Made by a program: the position numbers and the translations under genes. 64,000 bases of DNA from Brumimicrobium oceani (GTDB taxonomy: Bacteria; Bacteroidota; Bacteroidia; Flavobacteriales_D; Crocinitomicaceae). Location: assembly GCF_003143775.1 (NCBI RefSeq), contig NZ_QFRJ01000011.1, forward strand, positions 1 to 64,000, given 5' to 3'. The notes below the pieces were generated by a model that had not been told where the DNA came from, did no database searches, and was given only the letters and a program-made list of their open reading frames with translations. This document shows positions 8,983-17,324 of the stretch, piece by piece. How positions within the stretch are numbered: position 1 is the stretch's first letter; each line of letters begins with the position of its first letter.

Positions 8983-9088
8983 CAATCAACGAAGTGCTTT
9001 TCAACCCGATAATTACTAAAATTAAAAATAGGGACTACCTTTGTTGATGAAAGTTAACCGTGTCTGGCAGAAATTAAATAAATAAAAG

Positions 9089-9526
9089 ATGGATGAATTT
9101 TTCTTAGCAGCCGTAAAAGAAGCAGAAATTGGAATTTCCGAAGGTGGAATTCCTATTGGTTCCGTATTGGTTCACAATGGTAAAATCCTAGGACGAGGTC
9201 ACAACAAAAGAGTGCAAAAAGGCAGTGTAATTTTACATGGAGAAATGGACGCTCTAGAAAATGCCGGAAGATTGCCTGCTTCGGTATATAAAGAATGTGT
9301 TTTGTACACTACGTTATCCCCTTGTCCGATGTGTTCGGGAACAATTTTGCTTTATGGAATTCCTAAAGTTGTGATTGGTGAGCATAAAACATTTCTTGGA
9401 GCAGAAAAACATCTTCAAGAGAATGGTGTTGAAGTTGTCGTTCTAGATGATCAAAGATGCAAGGATTTAATGGATCAATTTATTGCAGAAAAGCCAGAGT
9501 TGTGGAATGAAGATATTGGGGTTTAA
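9089..9526 (+). CDS. Cytosine deaminase, fungal FCY1-type zinc deaminase
   Basis: 145 residues of the cytidine deaminase fold. Zinc and catalytic residues are present: LHGEMDAL (His50, proton shuttle Glu52) and SPCPMCSG (Cys79, Cys82). The match to yeast Fcy1 recalled from memory is unusually close over the whole length: EGGIPIG, LGRGHNKR, LYTTLSPC, YGIP, EVVVLDD, a CKDLMDQFI stretch and the C-terminal ELWNEDIG. That points to cytosine-to-uracil deamination rather than tRNA adenosine or guanine deamination. It converges with the phosphate transporter gene, only 9 bases apart. Confidence 0.85.
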   Translation: MDEFFLAAVKEAEIGISEGGIPIGSVLVHNGKILGRGHNKRVQKGSVILHGEMDALENAGRLPASVYKECVLYTTLSPCPMCSGTILLYGIPKVVIGEHKTFLGAEKHLQENGVEVVVLDDQRCKDLMDQFIAEKPELWNEDIGV

Positions 9527-9535
9527 ACACGACAA

Positions 9536-11344
9536 CTACCCTTCTTCCGCCAATTTCAACAAGTGGTTTCTTTCAATGTAAAGCAATTCTGCTGATTCAA
9601 TTAACTTGAGCACAATTTCATTTACATTCGAACTATCATTGGCTAAGGAAGAAGCCATAACACTGGATATTTTATGCTCTCTTATGAGGTATTCAAATCG
9701 ACCACTTAGCAATAAGTCCCTTGTTGAAGCGGCTTCTCTTATTTCATCAATCATCATCATGGTAGAAACAGATTCGGGGTTCTTTCGAAGAATATAAATT
9801 TGTCTTAAAGTATGCGCAACAAATTTTCTAATCTTTTCATACTCTTCTTCAATGTACTCATTCTCTGAATTCATGTATAGCTTCACATTCTTATGTAAAC
9901 CGCGAATATTTTTAATAATCAAAACTTGATTTCGGCTGGCATCTTTCACCCTTGCAAAAGCAGACAAAGTTTTCGGATTTAAGGCAAATTCACTTTCGGA
10001 AAGGGTGGCGTATTTGATAATTTTACCATAAATAATTTTCACTTTTGCGTAGTACATTTCCTCTACATCAATGTCATATTCTGAGTCTTCATCCGCTATA
10101 ATATTCTCTATATTTTCCTCGCTTCTAATTGCTTTAGGGTCAATAAACAGACCTTTTGCAACAATAGTTAACGTTGTTTCTTCAAACAAATAACGACTTT
10201 CATCCAGAAGGGCTCGAATGGTAGTTTGAGGATATTTAAGTATACTTTTGTTTAGGAATTTAGCTTTTGCTATTTCCATATTGTCCTCGCTTTTATCTGG
10301 AATTAGGCGCTTTAAAAACTTAATTATATAATGCAAAATCGGCATCATTAAAATACAACCTATGAGGTTGAATAAAGTATGAAAAAAGGAAAGTTTAATG
10401 GCGTAGTTCTCTTTATCAACTCCAACATGTTTAGAAACGAAATCAACAAAATCTGCTAGTTGGAAAATTAAAAGTAAACTCACAAGTCCTGCTGTCACTT
10501 TAAAAATCACTTGCGCTCCTGCAAGTCTTTTTCCATTCGTATTGGCGTTCAATGCACCAAGAATCATGGTTGCAACATTACCGATATTTGCACCCACCAC
10601 CAGTGCCAAAGCATTAAAATAATCGAGTTGAGCACTTTGAAGCATGGTTAATACAAGCACTATTACAGCACTACCCGACTGAAAAACAATGGTGAGTAAT
10701 ATTCCAATAAATGCAAAAACAAACACACCCAATAAACCGTCGTAGGTTATGCTAGACAAGTCGAATTTATCTTGATAGGTCTCAAACCCCGTCTGCATAA
10801 AGTCAATTCCTAAGAAGAAAAAACCTAATCCAGCCATTGCAAATCCAGCTCCTTTAACGGCAGCGCTTTTTTGTAAAACAAACAAGATTCCGAAAGCCAG
10901 AATGGGAAAAGCGAAAGATGAAATATCAAGCTTAAAACCCAAGGTAGAGACCAGCCAAGCTGTTGATGTAGTTCCTAAGTTAGCACCAAAAGCCACTGCT
11001 ATTCCTGACTTGAGCGAAATTAAACCCGCACTCAAAAACGAAATTGCCACAACACTAATTAAGCCACTAGATTGCAAAATGGCAGTAGTGATCAATCCAA
11101 AACCGAAAGAACGGCTAACGCTTTGAGACATTTTCTTGAGTAACCTTTCCATCGGTCCTTGAACAAAGGCATTAAAGCCGTCCTCAAGCATAATCATACC
11201 GAACAACAATATTGCAATTCCAGCCGCTATTTCACTCACATGTGGATGCCTATAAAACACCCAAGCCAATGCAAGCAGCATCATTGGAAAAACAAATCGT
11301 TTTATTTTAATATTTGAAAAAGTCTTCAGCATATTTAAAGACAA
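9536..11344 (-). CDS. Na/phosphate cotransporter family protein with PhoU-like C-terminus
   Basis: 602 residues. The N-terminal ~340 residues hold two Na/Pi repeats with glycine/serine/glutamine-rich motifs (ILQSSGLISVVAISFLSAGLI and VFQSGSAVIVLVLTMLQSA), each between hydrophobic helices. The last ~220 residues are hydrophilic and helical, as in PhoU-like domains. Bacterial NptA/YjbB relatives import or export phosphate. It is preceded in the same orientation by an epimerase gene 47 bases away. Direction of transport is not predictable. Confidence 0.88.
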   Translation of the reverse strand: MSLNMLKTFSNIKIKRFVFPMMLLALAWVFYRHPHVSEIAAGIAILLFGMIMLEDGFNAFVQGPMERLLKKMSQSVSRSFGFGLITTAILQSSGLISVVAISFLSAGLISLKSGIAVAFGANLGTTSTAWLVSTLGFKLDISSFAFPILAFGILFVLQKSAAVKGAGFAMAGLGFFFLGIDFMQTGFETYQDKFDLSSITYDGLLGVFVFAFIGILLTIVFQSGSAVIVLVLTMLQSAQLDYFNALALVVGANIGNVATMILGALNANTNGKRLAGAQVIFKVTAGLVSLLLIFQLADFVDFVSKHVGVDKENYAIKLSFFHTLFNLIGCILMMPILHYIIKFLKRLIPDKSEDNMEIAKAKFLNKSILKYPQTTIRALLDESRYLFEETTLTIVAKGLFIDPKAIRSEENIENIIADEDSEYDIDVEEMYYAKVKIIYGKIIKYATLSESEFALNPKTLSAFARVKDASRNQVLIIKNIRGLHKNVKLYMNSENEYIEEEYEKIRKFVAHTLRQIYILRKNPESVSTMMMIDEIREAASTRDLLLSGRFEYLIREHKISSVMASSLANDSSNVNEIVLKLIESAELLYIERNHLLKLAEEG

Positions 11345-11391
11345 TAATATGAATTATAAATCTCATTTTCAAAAGCGCATGGCTTTAAGAA

Positions 11392-12402
11392 TTATCTTAA
11401 TCTTCCACGAACAGCATTCTTTACGGTATCCTCTATTGGATAAAAATCGTATCCGATTTCTTCTTTTATTTTGCGATTACTGTATTTTATGGTGTTAAAA
11501 GCGTTTCTAGCCGCCGATTTGGTGATTAATGGCTTCGAAAATGTAATGATTGCCCACAACACAGAAAGTCTCCAGGTTATTCCCATTAGCAAAGGATTCA
11601 CTTTTTTATTGGGTGCTTTCTGCTTTAACTCTTTGGCTATTAAATCAAATAAATGTTTAAAAGTAGTGTTCACACCGATGCACAAATAACGTTCATTGAA
11701 TATTTCACGATTCATTAACACCACCATTATTTTTGCAACGTCTCGGGCATCAACAAAAGAATTGGCTCCCGGAGAGTAATACTTCAATCCTTTCTTAATT
11801 GTTTTAAAAATTTTCATTGAACTTTCTTCCCAATCCCCTGGTCCAAAAATCACAGAAGGATTTACAATGACAGCGTTTAAACCTTCCTCAATTCCTCTCC
11901 ACACTTCCTTCTCTGCACTGTATTTAGTAACTGAATAACCGCTTGTTTCATCCGTTAAAATCCACTTGCCGTTTTCGTCTACCTCAATCTCTGCGGGTAT
12001 ATCTTTATTTCCCACAGCAGCGGTTGAACTCACAAAGCAAAATTTATCAACGTCATATTCCAAGGCCAAATTCACCATATTAGCCGTTCCAAAGCGATTG
12101 ATGCTCATCATTTGATTGAAATCGCGCTTGCTAAAGGAAACGATTGCTGCACAATGATAAATGATTTTGTGTCCTTGAATAACCTCTTCCAAGCGGGGAA
12201 TATCCAGTACATCACACTCCACCCAATTTACTTTCTTAAAATACTCTTCAGCATTCTCCTTTAAATAGTATTCAAAGCACTTTTTAACGGTATTAATTTT
12301 AGACTTATTTCTATAAATAGCCGTGATTTCATCATGTTGCTGAGATAATTCTACCAACAAATGACTACCCAATAATCCAGTTCCGCCTGTTACAAATACC
12401 AT
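11392..12402 (-). CDS. NAD-dependent epimerase/dehydratase (extended SDR)
   Basis: 336 residues. The dinucleotide-binding motif is VTGGTGLLGSHLL at the N-terminus. The catalytic pair is YSVTKYSAEK (YxxxK), preceded by a conserved Ser in VSSTAAVG. The NPSVIFGPGDW stretch is common in the dihydroflavonol reductase-like group of extended SDRs. The substrate could be a sugar nucleotide, sterol-like or aldehyde compound. It sits just upstream of the phosphate transporter on the same strand. Confidence 0.82.
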   Translation of the reverse strand: MVFVTGGTGLLGSHLLVELSQQHDEITAIYRNKSKINTVKKCFEYYLKENAEEYFKKVNWVECDVLDIPRLEEVIQGHKIIYHCAAIVSFSKRDFNQMMSINRFGTANMVNLALEYDVDKFCFVSSTAAVGNKDIPAEIEVDENGKWILTDETSGYSVTKYSAEKEVWRGIEEGLNAVIVNPSVIFGPGDWEESSMKIFKTIKKGLKYYSPGANSFVDARDVAKIMVVLMNREIFNERYLCIGVNTTFKHLFDLIAKELKQKAPNKKVNPLLMGITWRLSVLWAIITFSKPLITKSAARNAFNTIKYSNRKIKEEIGYDFYPIEDTVKNAVRGRLR

Positions 12403-12457
12403 AGGTCAAAAATAAGGATGTTTTTTATTTAAAGTAGGGTTGGGAGGAAAAAGAGTG

Positions 12458-12588
12458 ACGCAAAGCGCTGCACTGAGCTTGCCGAATGTGATGCGCGGAG
12501 GAGCGGAGTTTCGCAAAGAGCGCCGGTGGCACTGGTTTTTACACAGAGATAAAGGAGGGGTTTCACAGAGATGCGCGGAGGGAAGAGG
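12458..12588. repeat. 131-bp direct repeat, copy 1
   Basis: Begins ACGCAAAGCGCTGCACT and ends GGGAAGAGG. It matches copy 2 (12650-12780) at nearly every base; the differences I see are single substitutions such as GAGCTT versus AAGCTT and TTTCGC versus TTTCAC. Both copies contain GATGCGCGGAGGAGCGGAG. Confidence 0.85.
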
Positions 12589-12649
12589 GAAAATGACGCT
12601 AAGATGCGCTGAGGAGCAAAGATGCGCGGAGAGAAGGAGAAAAAGAATT

Positions 12650-12780
12650 ACGCAAAGCGCTGCACTAAGCTTGCCGAATGTGATGCGCGGAGGAGCGGAG
12701 TTTCACAAAGAGCGCCGGTGGCACTGGTTTTTACACGGAGATAAAGGAGGGGTTTCACAGAGATGCGCGGAGAGAAGAGG
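12650..12780. repeat. 131-bp direct repeat, copy 2
   Basis: Second copy of the repeat at 12458-12588, 61 bases downstream of it, in the same orientation. Shorter GATGCGCGGAGAGAAG pieces follow at about 12763 and 12823, suggesting further decayed units. Confidence 0.85.
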
Positions 12781-13088
12781 AAGAAAGAAGAAGAATTACG
12801 CAAAGATTCGCAAAGGGGCAAAGATGCGCGGAGAGAAGAAGAAGAAAGAAGAAGAATTACGCAGAAAAAGCAAGAAAATTTCCGTAGAAAAGGCATTAGG
12901 GATAGCATTCACATAATCCAAAAAGATCAGCGAAATCTGCGAAAAACAAAGGAGCGCCAGCGACCACCCAAAAAAAATCTGCGAAATCTGCGAAAATCCG
13001 CGGGAAACAAAGAAGCGCCAGCGACCACCCAAAAAGATCTGCGAAATCGGCGAAGATACTCGGGAAACAAACCACCCCCTAAGAACAC

Positions 13089-13451
13089 TCAATCACTCCC
13101 CCCCAGTTCCTGCTGTGGATCCCAAAAAAGCTTCTCAAAATCTACAATCTTATCATCGACCACCTTAATGCCTTCTTTTTCCAAGCGTTCTTGCATAATT
13201 TCTGGTGGATTAAAATGAGCTTTTCCTGTGAGCACACCATTTCGATTGACTACACGGTGCGCTGGAATGTCTTTTTCACGATGAGAGGCATTCATAGCCC
13301 ACCCCACCATTCTACTCGATTTTGCTGTTCCCAAAGCTTTGGCAATACTTCCGTAAGAAGTCACTCGACCTTCTGGAATTAATCTCGTGATTTCAAAAAC
13401 CCGTTGAAAAAAATCCTTGGTTTGTTCACTTACGGTGTCAAAATTCTTCAT
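13089..13451 (-). CDS. Alkyltransferase-like protein (ATL), MGMT fold without catalytic Cys
   Basis: 120 residues corresponding to the DNA-binding domain of O6-alkylguanine-DNA alkyltransferases. Visible motifs are IPEGRVTSYGSIAKALG (helix-turn-helix) and SSRMVGWAMN (arginine finger region). The active-site motif PCHRV is PAHRV here, with Ala64 in place of the nucleophilic Cys. ATL proteins bind O6-alkylguanine and hand it to nucleotide excision repair instead of removing the alkyl group. It lies 9 bases downstream of trmB in the same direction, so both may be co-transcribed. Confidence 0.9.
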   Translation of the reverse strand: MKNFDTVSEQTKDFFQRVFEITRLIPEGRVTSYGSIAKALGTAKSSRMVGWAMNASHREKDIPAHRVVNRNGVLTGKAHFNPPEIMQERLEKEGIKVVDDKIVDFEKLFWDPQQELGGSD

Positions 13452-13460
13452 TAGTAAAAT

Positions 13461-14138
13461 TTAGTTTACCGTAAACTTACAATATTTTATTTGAGCACCT
13501 TTTTTTGTAAATAATTCCTCGTAATGGGTTTTAATTTTCAAAATATCCTGACTGTCTTGAGGCAGTTTGTCCATATCTCCATACAAATCCCACGTTGAAA
13601 AAAGACAATTGTAATTGTGTTCTGCGATTTGTTCTTCTGTAGATTCAAACAATAAATCACTATCAGTTTTCAAATGAATAATTCCACCAGGCTTTAAAAT
13701 CTTTCTGTAACGATCAATAAAAGTTTTCGAAGTCAACCTTTTATTTGGTTTATTCGGCTGAGGATCAGAAAAAGTTAACCAAATTTCATCTACTTCATTT
13801 TCTTCAAAATAGTAATCTATGAAATCAATTTTCGTTCTTAGAAAATAAATATTCTCCAAGCCCTCGTCTTGCGCTTCTTTGGCTCCGATATAAATTCTAT
13901 TTCCTTTTATGTCCACCGCCACAAAATTTTCATTAGGATATTTACGCGCCAGTCCAACGGCATACTCCCCCTTTCCGCAGCCTAATTCTAAAATTATTGG
14001 ATTGTCATTTTTGAAGAATCGTGAGTTCCATTCTCCTTTATAATCAATTTCATTATTGAGCGTCATTTGAACCGACGGTTCTAAAACGTGGTCCATTTTC
14101 GAAATCTCGCTGAATTTAAAAAGTTTGTTTTTTGCCAT
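13461..14138 (-). CDS. trmB: tRNA (guanine-N7-)-methyltransferase
   Basis: 225 residues. It has the SAM-binding motif LELGCGKGEYAVGLA and the acidic loop VAVDIKGNRIY. The TrmB signature TFSDPQPNKPNKRLTSKTF stands in place of the common SDPWPKKRH. It forms m7G46 in the tRNA variable loop. The alkyltransferase-like gene follows after 9 bases. Confidence 0.93.
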   Translation of the reverse strand: MAKNKLFKFSEISKMDHVLEPSVQMTLNNEIDYKGEWNSRFFKNDNPIILELGCGKGEYAVGLARKYPNENFVAVDIKGNRIYIGAKEAQDEGLENIYFLRTKIDFIDYYFEENEVDEIWLTFSDPQPNKPNKRLTSKTFIDRYRKILKPGGIIHLKTDSDLLFESTEEQIAEHNYNCLFSTWDLYGDMDKLPQDSQDILKIKTHYEELFTKKGAQIKYCKFTVN

Positions 14139-14182
14139 TATTTACTAACTTGGTCGTGCAAAAATAGAAACTTCTAATTGAC

Positions 14183-15184
14183 GTGCATCAAACAGTCATA
14201 AAATCTATAAAACATTCACGAATTTTGTTGAGTCCATTAAATTGGGGTTTGGGTCATGTAAGCAGAACTGTGCCCATAATTCAATGGCTTTTAGCAAATG
14301 AAAACGAAGTAATTATTTGTTGTGATGAAAGTCAGGAGCGATTCTACAGAAATTATTTTCCCGAAATTTGGTATGTTCCGCACGCAGGATATCCTTTTGA
14401 ATTTAATGGAAAGGGGAATTGGACTTTGGATATACTTAAGAACTTTAGTTCCTTGCATTTATTTCTTCAAGAAGAAAATAGAATTATGAAGCAATTGGTG
14501 GAAAAATTCAATCCAGATTTAATCATTTCAGATCAGCGCTTTGGTTTCGTTTCTAAGCAAGTGAAAAGCATAATTATTTCCCATCAACTCAATCTACCAG
14601 TTCCCAAGTGGAATGTTTTCGCAAAAATGTGGAATCGAAAGCTACTTTCTGCATTCAATGAAATTTGGATTCCTGATAACATTAGTCAGGAATATAGCGG
14701 AAAGCTCAGTAATGGGAAGTTAAAAAACAAACATTTTATTGGAACTTGTTCTCGTTTTAAAAAAACAGCAATAGAAAATTCCACTTCAATAAAAGCAGAA
14801 TTTGAATACTTGGGAATAATCAGTGGTCCGCTTCCGTACAGTAAACAATTGCTCGATTTATTCATCAAGAAAATGACCCAAAGCAATCAAAAAGCAGCGG
14901 TTATTGTTCCTGAAGAAATATTTGATACAAGTCTAAATTCAGCGATAATTACGGCTATCCCCTCTCCTAGTCACACAGAATTCATTAATTTATTGTTGAA
15001 AAGCAAAACCGTGATTAGTCGTGCCGGGTATTCGACTTTGATGGATTTAATAGCAACTAAAAACAAAGGAATTTTAATTCCAACCCCAGGACAATCGGAA
15101 CAAATTTATTTATCGAAATTGCATAAAGAACATCCTCTTTGGACTTTTAAAACAGAAGAGGAATTCCTGCAAATGGATTTGTAA
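14183..15184 (+). CDS. Glycosyltransferase-like protein (GT-B, family 28 C-terminal type)
   Basis: 333 residues from a GTG start. The N-terminus HSRILLSPLNWGLGHVSRTVPI carries the GLGHxxR loop of MurG-like GT-B enzymes. The C-terminal half has SKTVISRAGYSTLMDLI and GILIPTPGQSEQIYLSKL, the usual nucleotide-sugar-binding region with a PGQxEQ motif. Donor and acceptor are unknown. The start is uncertain because GTG is the only near candidate. It is divergent from trmB, with 44 bases between them. Confidence 0.78.
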   Translation: MHQTVIKSIKHSRILLSPLNWGLGHVSRTVPIIQWLLANENEVIICCDESQERFYRNYFPEIWYVPHAGYPFEFNGKGNWTLDILKNFSSLHLFLQEENRIMKQLVEKFNPDLIISDQRFGFVSKQVKSIIISHQLNLPVPKWNVFAKMWNRKLLSAFNEIWIPDNISQEYSGKLSNGKLKNKHFIGTCSRFKKTAIENSTSIKAEFEYLGIISGPLPYSKQLLDLFIKKMTQSNQKAAVIVPEEIFDTSLNSAIITAIPSPSHTEFINLLLKSKTVISRAGYSTLMDLIATKNKGILIPTPGQSEQIYLSKLHKEHPLWTFKTEEEFLQMDL

Positions 15185-15308
15185 TGATTCTGGATATTTG
15201 AACTTGTTTGTCATGCCAATGTTATAAAGTGATCTCTTCAGAAAACGACAAATAAAATAGTTATACAATGAAATACGAATGATGCAAGGTATTACGTTCT
15301 AAATATTA

Positions 15309-15316
15309 TAAATTTG
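15309..15316 (+). promoter_or_regulatory. -7 promoter element
   Basis: TAAATTTG fits TAnnTTTG and lies 20 bases before the ATG of the Rieske-like lipoprotein gene. No clear TTTG was found at -33. Confidence 0.45.
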
Positions 15317-15335
15317 TTTACAATTATAAAATCAC

Positions 15336-15770
15336 ATGAAGTTACGTAGTTTATTCTTTTTGTTCCTCATAATTACAGTTTTTGGCTGTACAAAAAACAA
15401 GCAACATCCTGTTCCTTATTACTCATTTGATGTGAATGTCAATTTGAATTTACCCGCCTACACCGATTTACAGGGAGTTGGAGGTTGGGCTTATGTTTCT
15501 GGAATTGGATCGAAAGGAGTAATTGTTTACCGACAAAGCATGCAGTATTTTGTGGCATTTGACAGACATTCGCCCGCGGAAGGAAGTTTTGATTGTGAAA
15601 CAGGATTGGTACCTGACGAAGATAACTTTCTTGTGCTGAATGATCCCTGCTCAAACGCACAGTTTTCTTTATATGATGGCTCTATTATTGGAGGAGATAC
15701 AAAATGGGGATTGCGCGGATATGCTGTTGAATATGGCGGCGGACAGTATCTACGAATTTTTAATCCTTAA
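15336..15770 (+). CDS. Degenerate Rieske-fold lipoprotein
   Basis: 144 residues. The lipobox VFGC gives an acylated Cys18. The mature sequence follows a Rieske ferredoxin: VGGWAYVSGIGSKGVIVYR, YFVAFDRHSPAEGSF, LNDPCSNAQFSLYDGS and GGDTKWGLRGYAV. In true Rieske proteins the DRxCxH and CPxHGSxF positions supply two Cys and two His ligands to a 2Fe-2S cluster. Here they are S/A and D/S, so no cluster should form. Such cluster-free relatives occur as lipoproteins in this phylum. The role is unknown. Confidence 0.65.
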   Translation: MKLRSLFFLFLIITVFGCTKNKQHPVPYYSFDVNVNLNLPAYTDLQGVGGWAYVSGIGSKGVIVYRQSMQYFVAFDRHSPAEGSFDCETGLVPDEDNFLVLNDPCSNAQFSLYDGSIIGGDTKWGLRGYAVEYGGGQYLRIFNP

Positions 15771-15827
15771 GTAAATTTGTGCTAATGTGATTTTTTTACT
15801 CCGTAATTCATTCCTTAAAAACTCCAA

Positions 15828-16661
15828 ATGAAGCATTGTGTATTGTTCTTATTTCTCGTCTTTTCAATGCTTGTAATTGGACAAACTAAAAATGTTCTAT
15901 TCATTGGAAATAGCTTCACAATGAATCATCAGATGCCAAAGAAATTAGAGAAAATTGCCAAACGGGAGGGCGAATCTTTGTTTACTGCTCAAGCAACAAC
16001 TGGAGGGAAAGACTGGGCTTTTCACGCGAAAAACCCGCAAACTTACGAGATGATTAAATCCGAACCCTGGGATTATGTTGTGTTGCAGGCTTTGAGCTAC
16101 GAACCTTTGTACGCTGAACACCAATTAAAGGAAAAAACTTTAAAATTTGGCAAAATAATTATTGATAGTGTCCGACGTCACCACCCGAATGCCAAAATCA
16201 TGTTATTTATGACTTGGGGTTACAAAGATGGGATTTATATAGAGCACGAACTCACCTCTATTGAGTACGAAGAAATGCAAGAAAGACTTCAAAAACAATA
16301 TAATCGATTTGGTGAATTATATAAAGTTGCAGTTGCCCCAGTCGGAAAAGTTTGGGAAAAGACACGCGCTCAATACCCCAAATATGAATTGTATGCAGAA
16401 GACGATTATCATCAAAATGAATTGGGTTCTTTCTTAATTGCCTCCACTTTTTACAGCATGATTTTCAACAAAACGATTCAAGATTTCACGCGTTTGCCTT
16501 ACAAAAAAATTGATGAAATTGAAGCCAGATATGTTACTGCTATTGTCAATGAAATTGCGCTTCACCCAAAAATGGATTGGGGAAGAAAGTATTGGGAAGA
16601 AAACGAAATTACCACTTTGAAAGCGATTAAAAGGGTGAATGGGTATTTTTATAAGTTTTAA
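15828..16661 (+). CDS. Exported SGNH/GDSL-family hydrolase
   Basis: 277 residues with a signal peptide (LFLFLVFSMLVIGQ). Block I is FIGNSFTMNHQMP, with the nucleophilic Ser after GN. The glycine block is TTGGKDW and the C-terminal pair is DDYHQNELGSFL (Asp and His, block V). The fold cleaves esters or acetyl groups on carbohydrates or lipids. The substrate is unknown. The next gene starts 10 bases downstream. Confidence 0.78.
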   Translation: MKHCVLFLFLVFSMLVIGQTKNVLFIGNSFTMNHQMPKKLEKIAKREGESLFTAQATTGGKDWAFHAKNPQTYEMIKSEPWDYVVLQALSYEPLYAEHQLKEKTLKFGKIIIDSVRRHHPNAKIMLFMTWGYKDGIYIEHELTSIEYEEMQERLQKQYNRFGELYKVAVAPVGKVWEKTRAQYPKYELYAEDDYHQNELGSFLIASTFYSMIFNKTIQDFTRLPYKKIDEIEARYVTAIVNEIALHPKMDWGRKYWEENEITTLKAIKRVNGYFYKF

Positions 16662-16671
16662 GTTATACGCA

Positions 16672-17220
16672 ATGACAAAAACAATAGCTACATTTCTCAT
16701 TATTTGCTTATCATATACCTTGTTCGGTCAAGAGATGAATTGTGATAGCACATTAACATTTGCTTTCATTAAAAATGGTAAAGGCGACCAAATGATAATG
16801 AATGGGTATAAAATTGTTGTTAAAAACAATAATGGAGAAAAACTTGAATTATTGCCGATTCCTATTAGTTACGAAGAGAATGATCGCTTAATAGTTGACC
16901 ATGATGCTGGATATATTAAAAGTCAAGATTTCTGGTGTGACAGTCTAACTGTGATGACATATAAATACAAGAGTTTTGAAGTTAGTTTTAAATCTGAGCC
17001 ATTATGCAAATTTGAAGGGATGGATTTTGGCGTATATATTTATCATTTCACCAACTTCAGACAATTAAAAAGATTTAAAAAAGCTAAACGTGCGATTGTA
17101 CACCCAATTAATACTTACAAGTTGGGAAAAGATGACTTTCCCTTGACATTAGTTGCACTTGATACTGAGGAATTTACTTTGGAACTGGAAATAATAAATG
17201 ATGCGTATAACCACAAATAA
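16672..17220 (+). CDS. Exported protein of unknown function
   Basis: 182 residues from the ATG at 16672. A longer frame from 16639 would overlap the hydrolase gene and spoil the signal peptide. The N-terminus MTKTIATFLIICLSYTLFGQ is a signal peptide. The rest is a beta-rich, lysine-rich sequence with three Cys (mature part: NCDS, FWCDS, PLCKF). I do not recognise a family. It may be co-transcribed with the SGNH hydrolase 10 bases upstream. Confidence 0.6.
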   Translation: MTKTIATFLIICLSYTLFGQEMNCDSTLTFAFIKNGKGDQMIMNGYKIVVKNNNGEKLELLPIPISYEENDRLIVDHDAGYIKSQDFWCDSLTVMTYKYKSFEVSFKSEPLCKFEGMDFGVYIYHFTNFRQLKRFKKAKRAIVHPINTYKLGKDDFPLTLVALDTEEFTLELEIINDAYNHK

Positions 17221-17324
17221 ACAAAATAGCGCCGATAGCATTCAAGGTTTGCATTACTTTACTTATTATAGAACGATAAAAAGACACCTCAGTCATAATA
17301 AAATGACCAAAGTGTTCTAAAGAA

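Larger units (their letters stand above)
12403..13088. repeat. Repeat-rich intergenic region without genes
   Basis: About 690 bases with unusual base composition (GCGC-rich and purine-rich). Several apparent open frames here are translations of repeats, and none has a family match. Two 131-bp near-identical direct repeats are listed separately. From 12925 to 13077 there are three degenerate units containing CTGCGAAATCTGCGAAAA and GAGCGCCAGCGACCACCC, each about 55 bases. Such CGCAGATTTCGC-like arrays recur in intergenic DNA of environmental Bacteroidota (recalled, not checked). Confidence 0.7.

Noticed and set aside
12440-13218. Overlapping frames of 86-158 codons on both strands in the repeat region
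   Set aside because: They translate the direct repeats, overlap one another and show no signal or family pattern.
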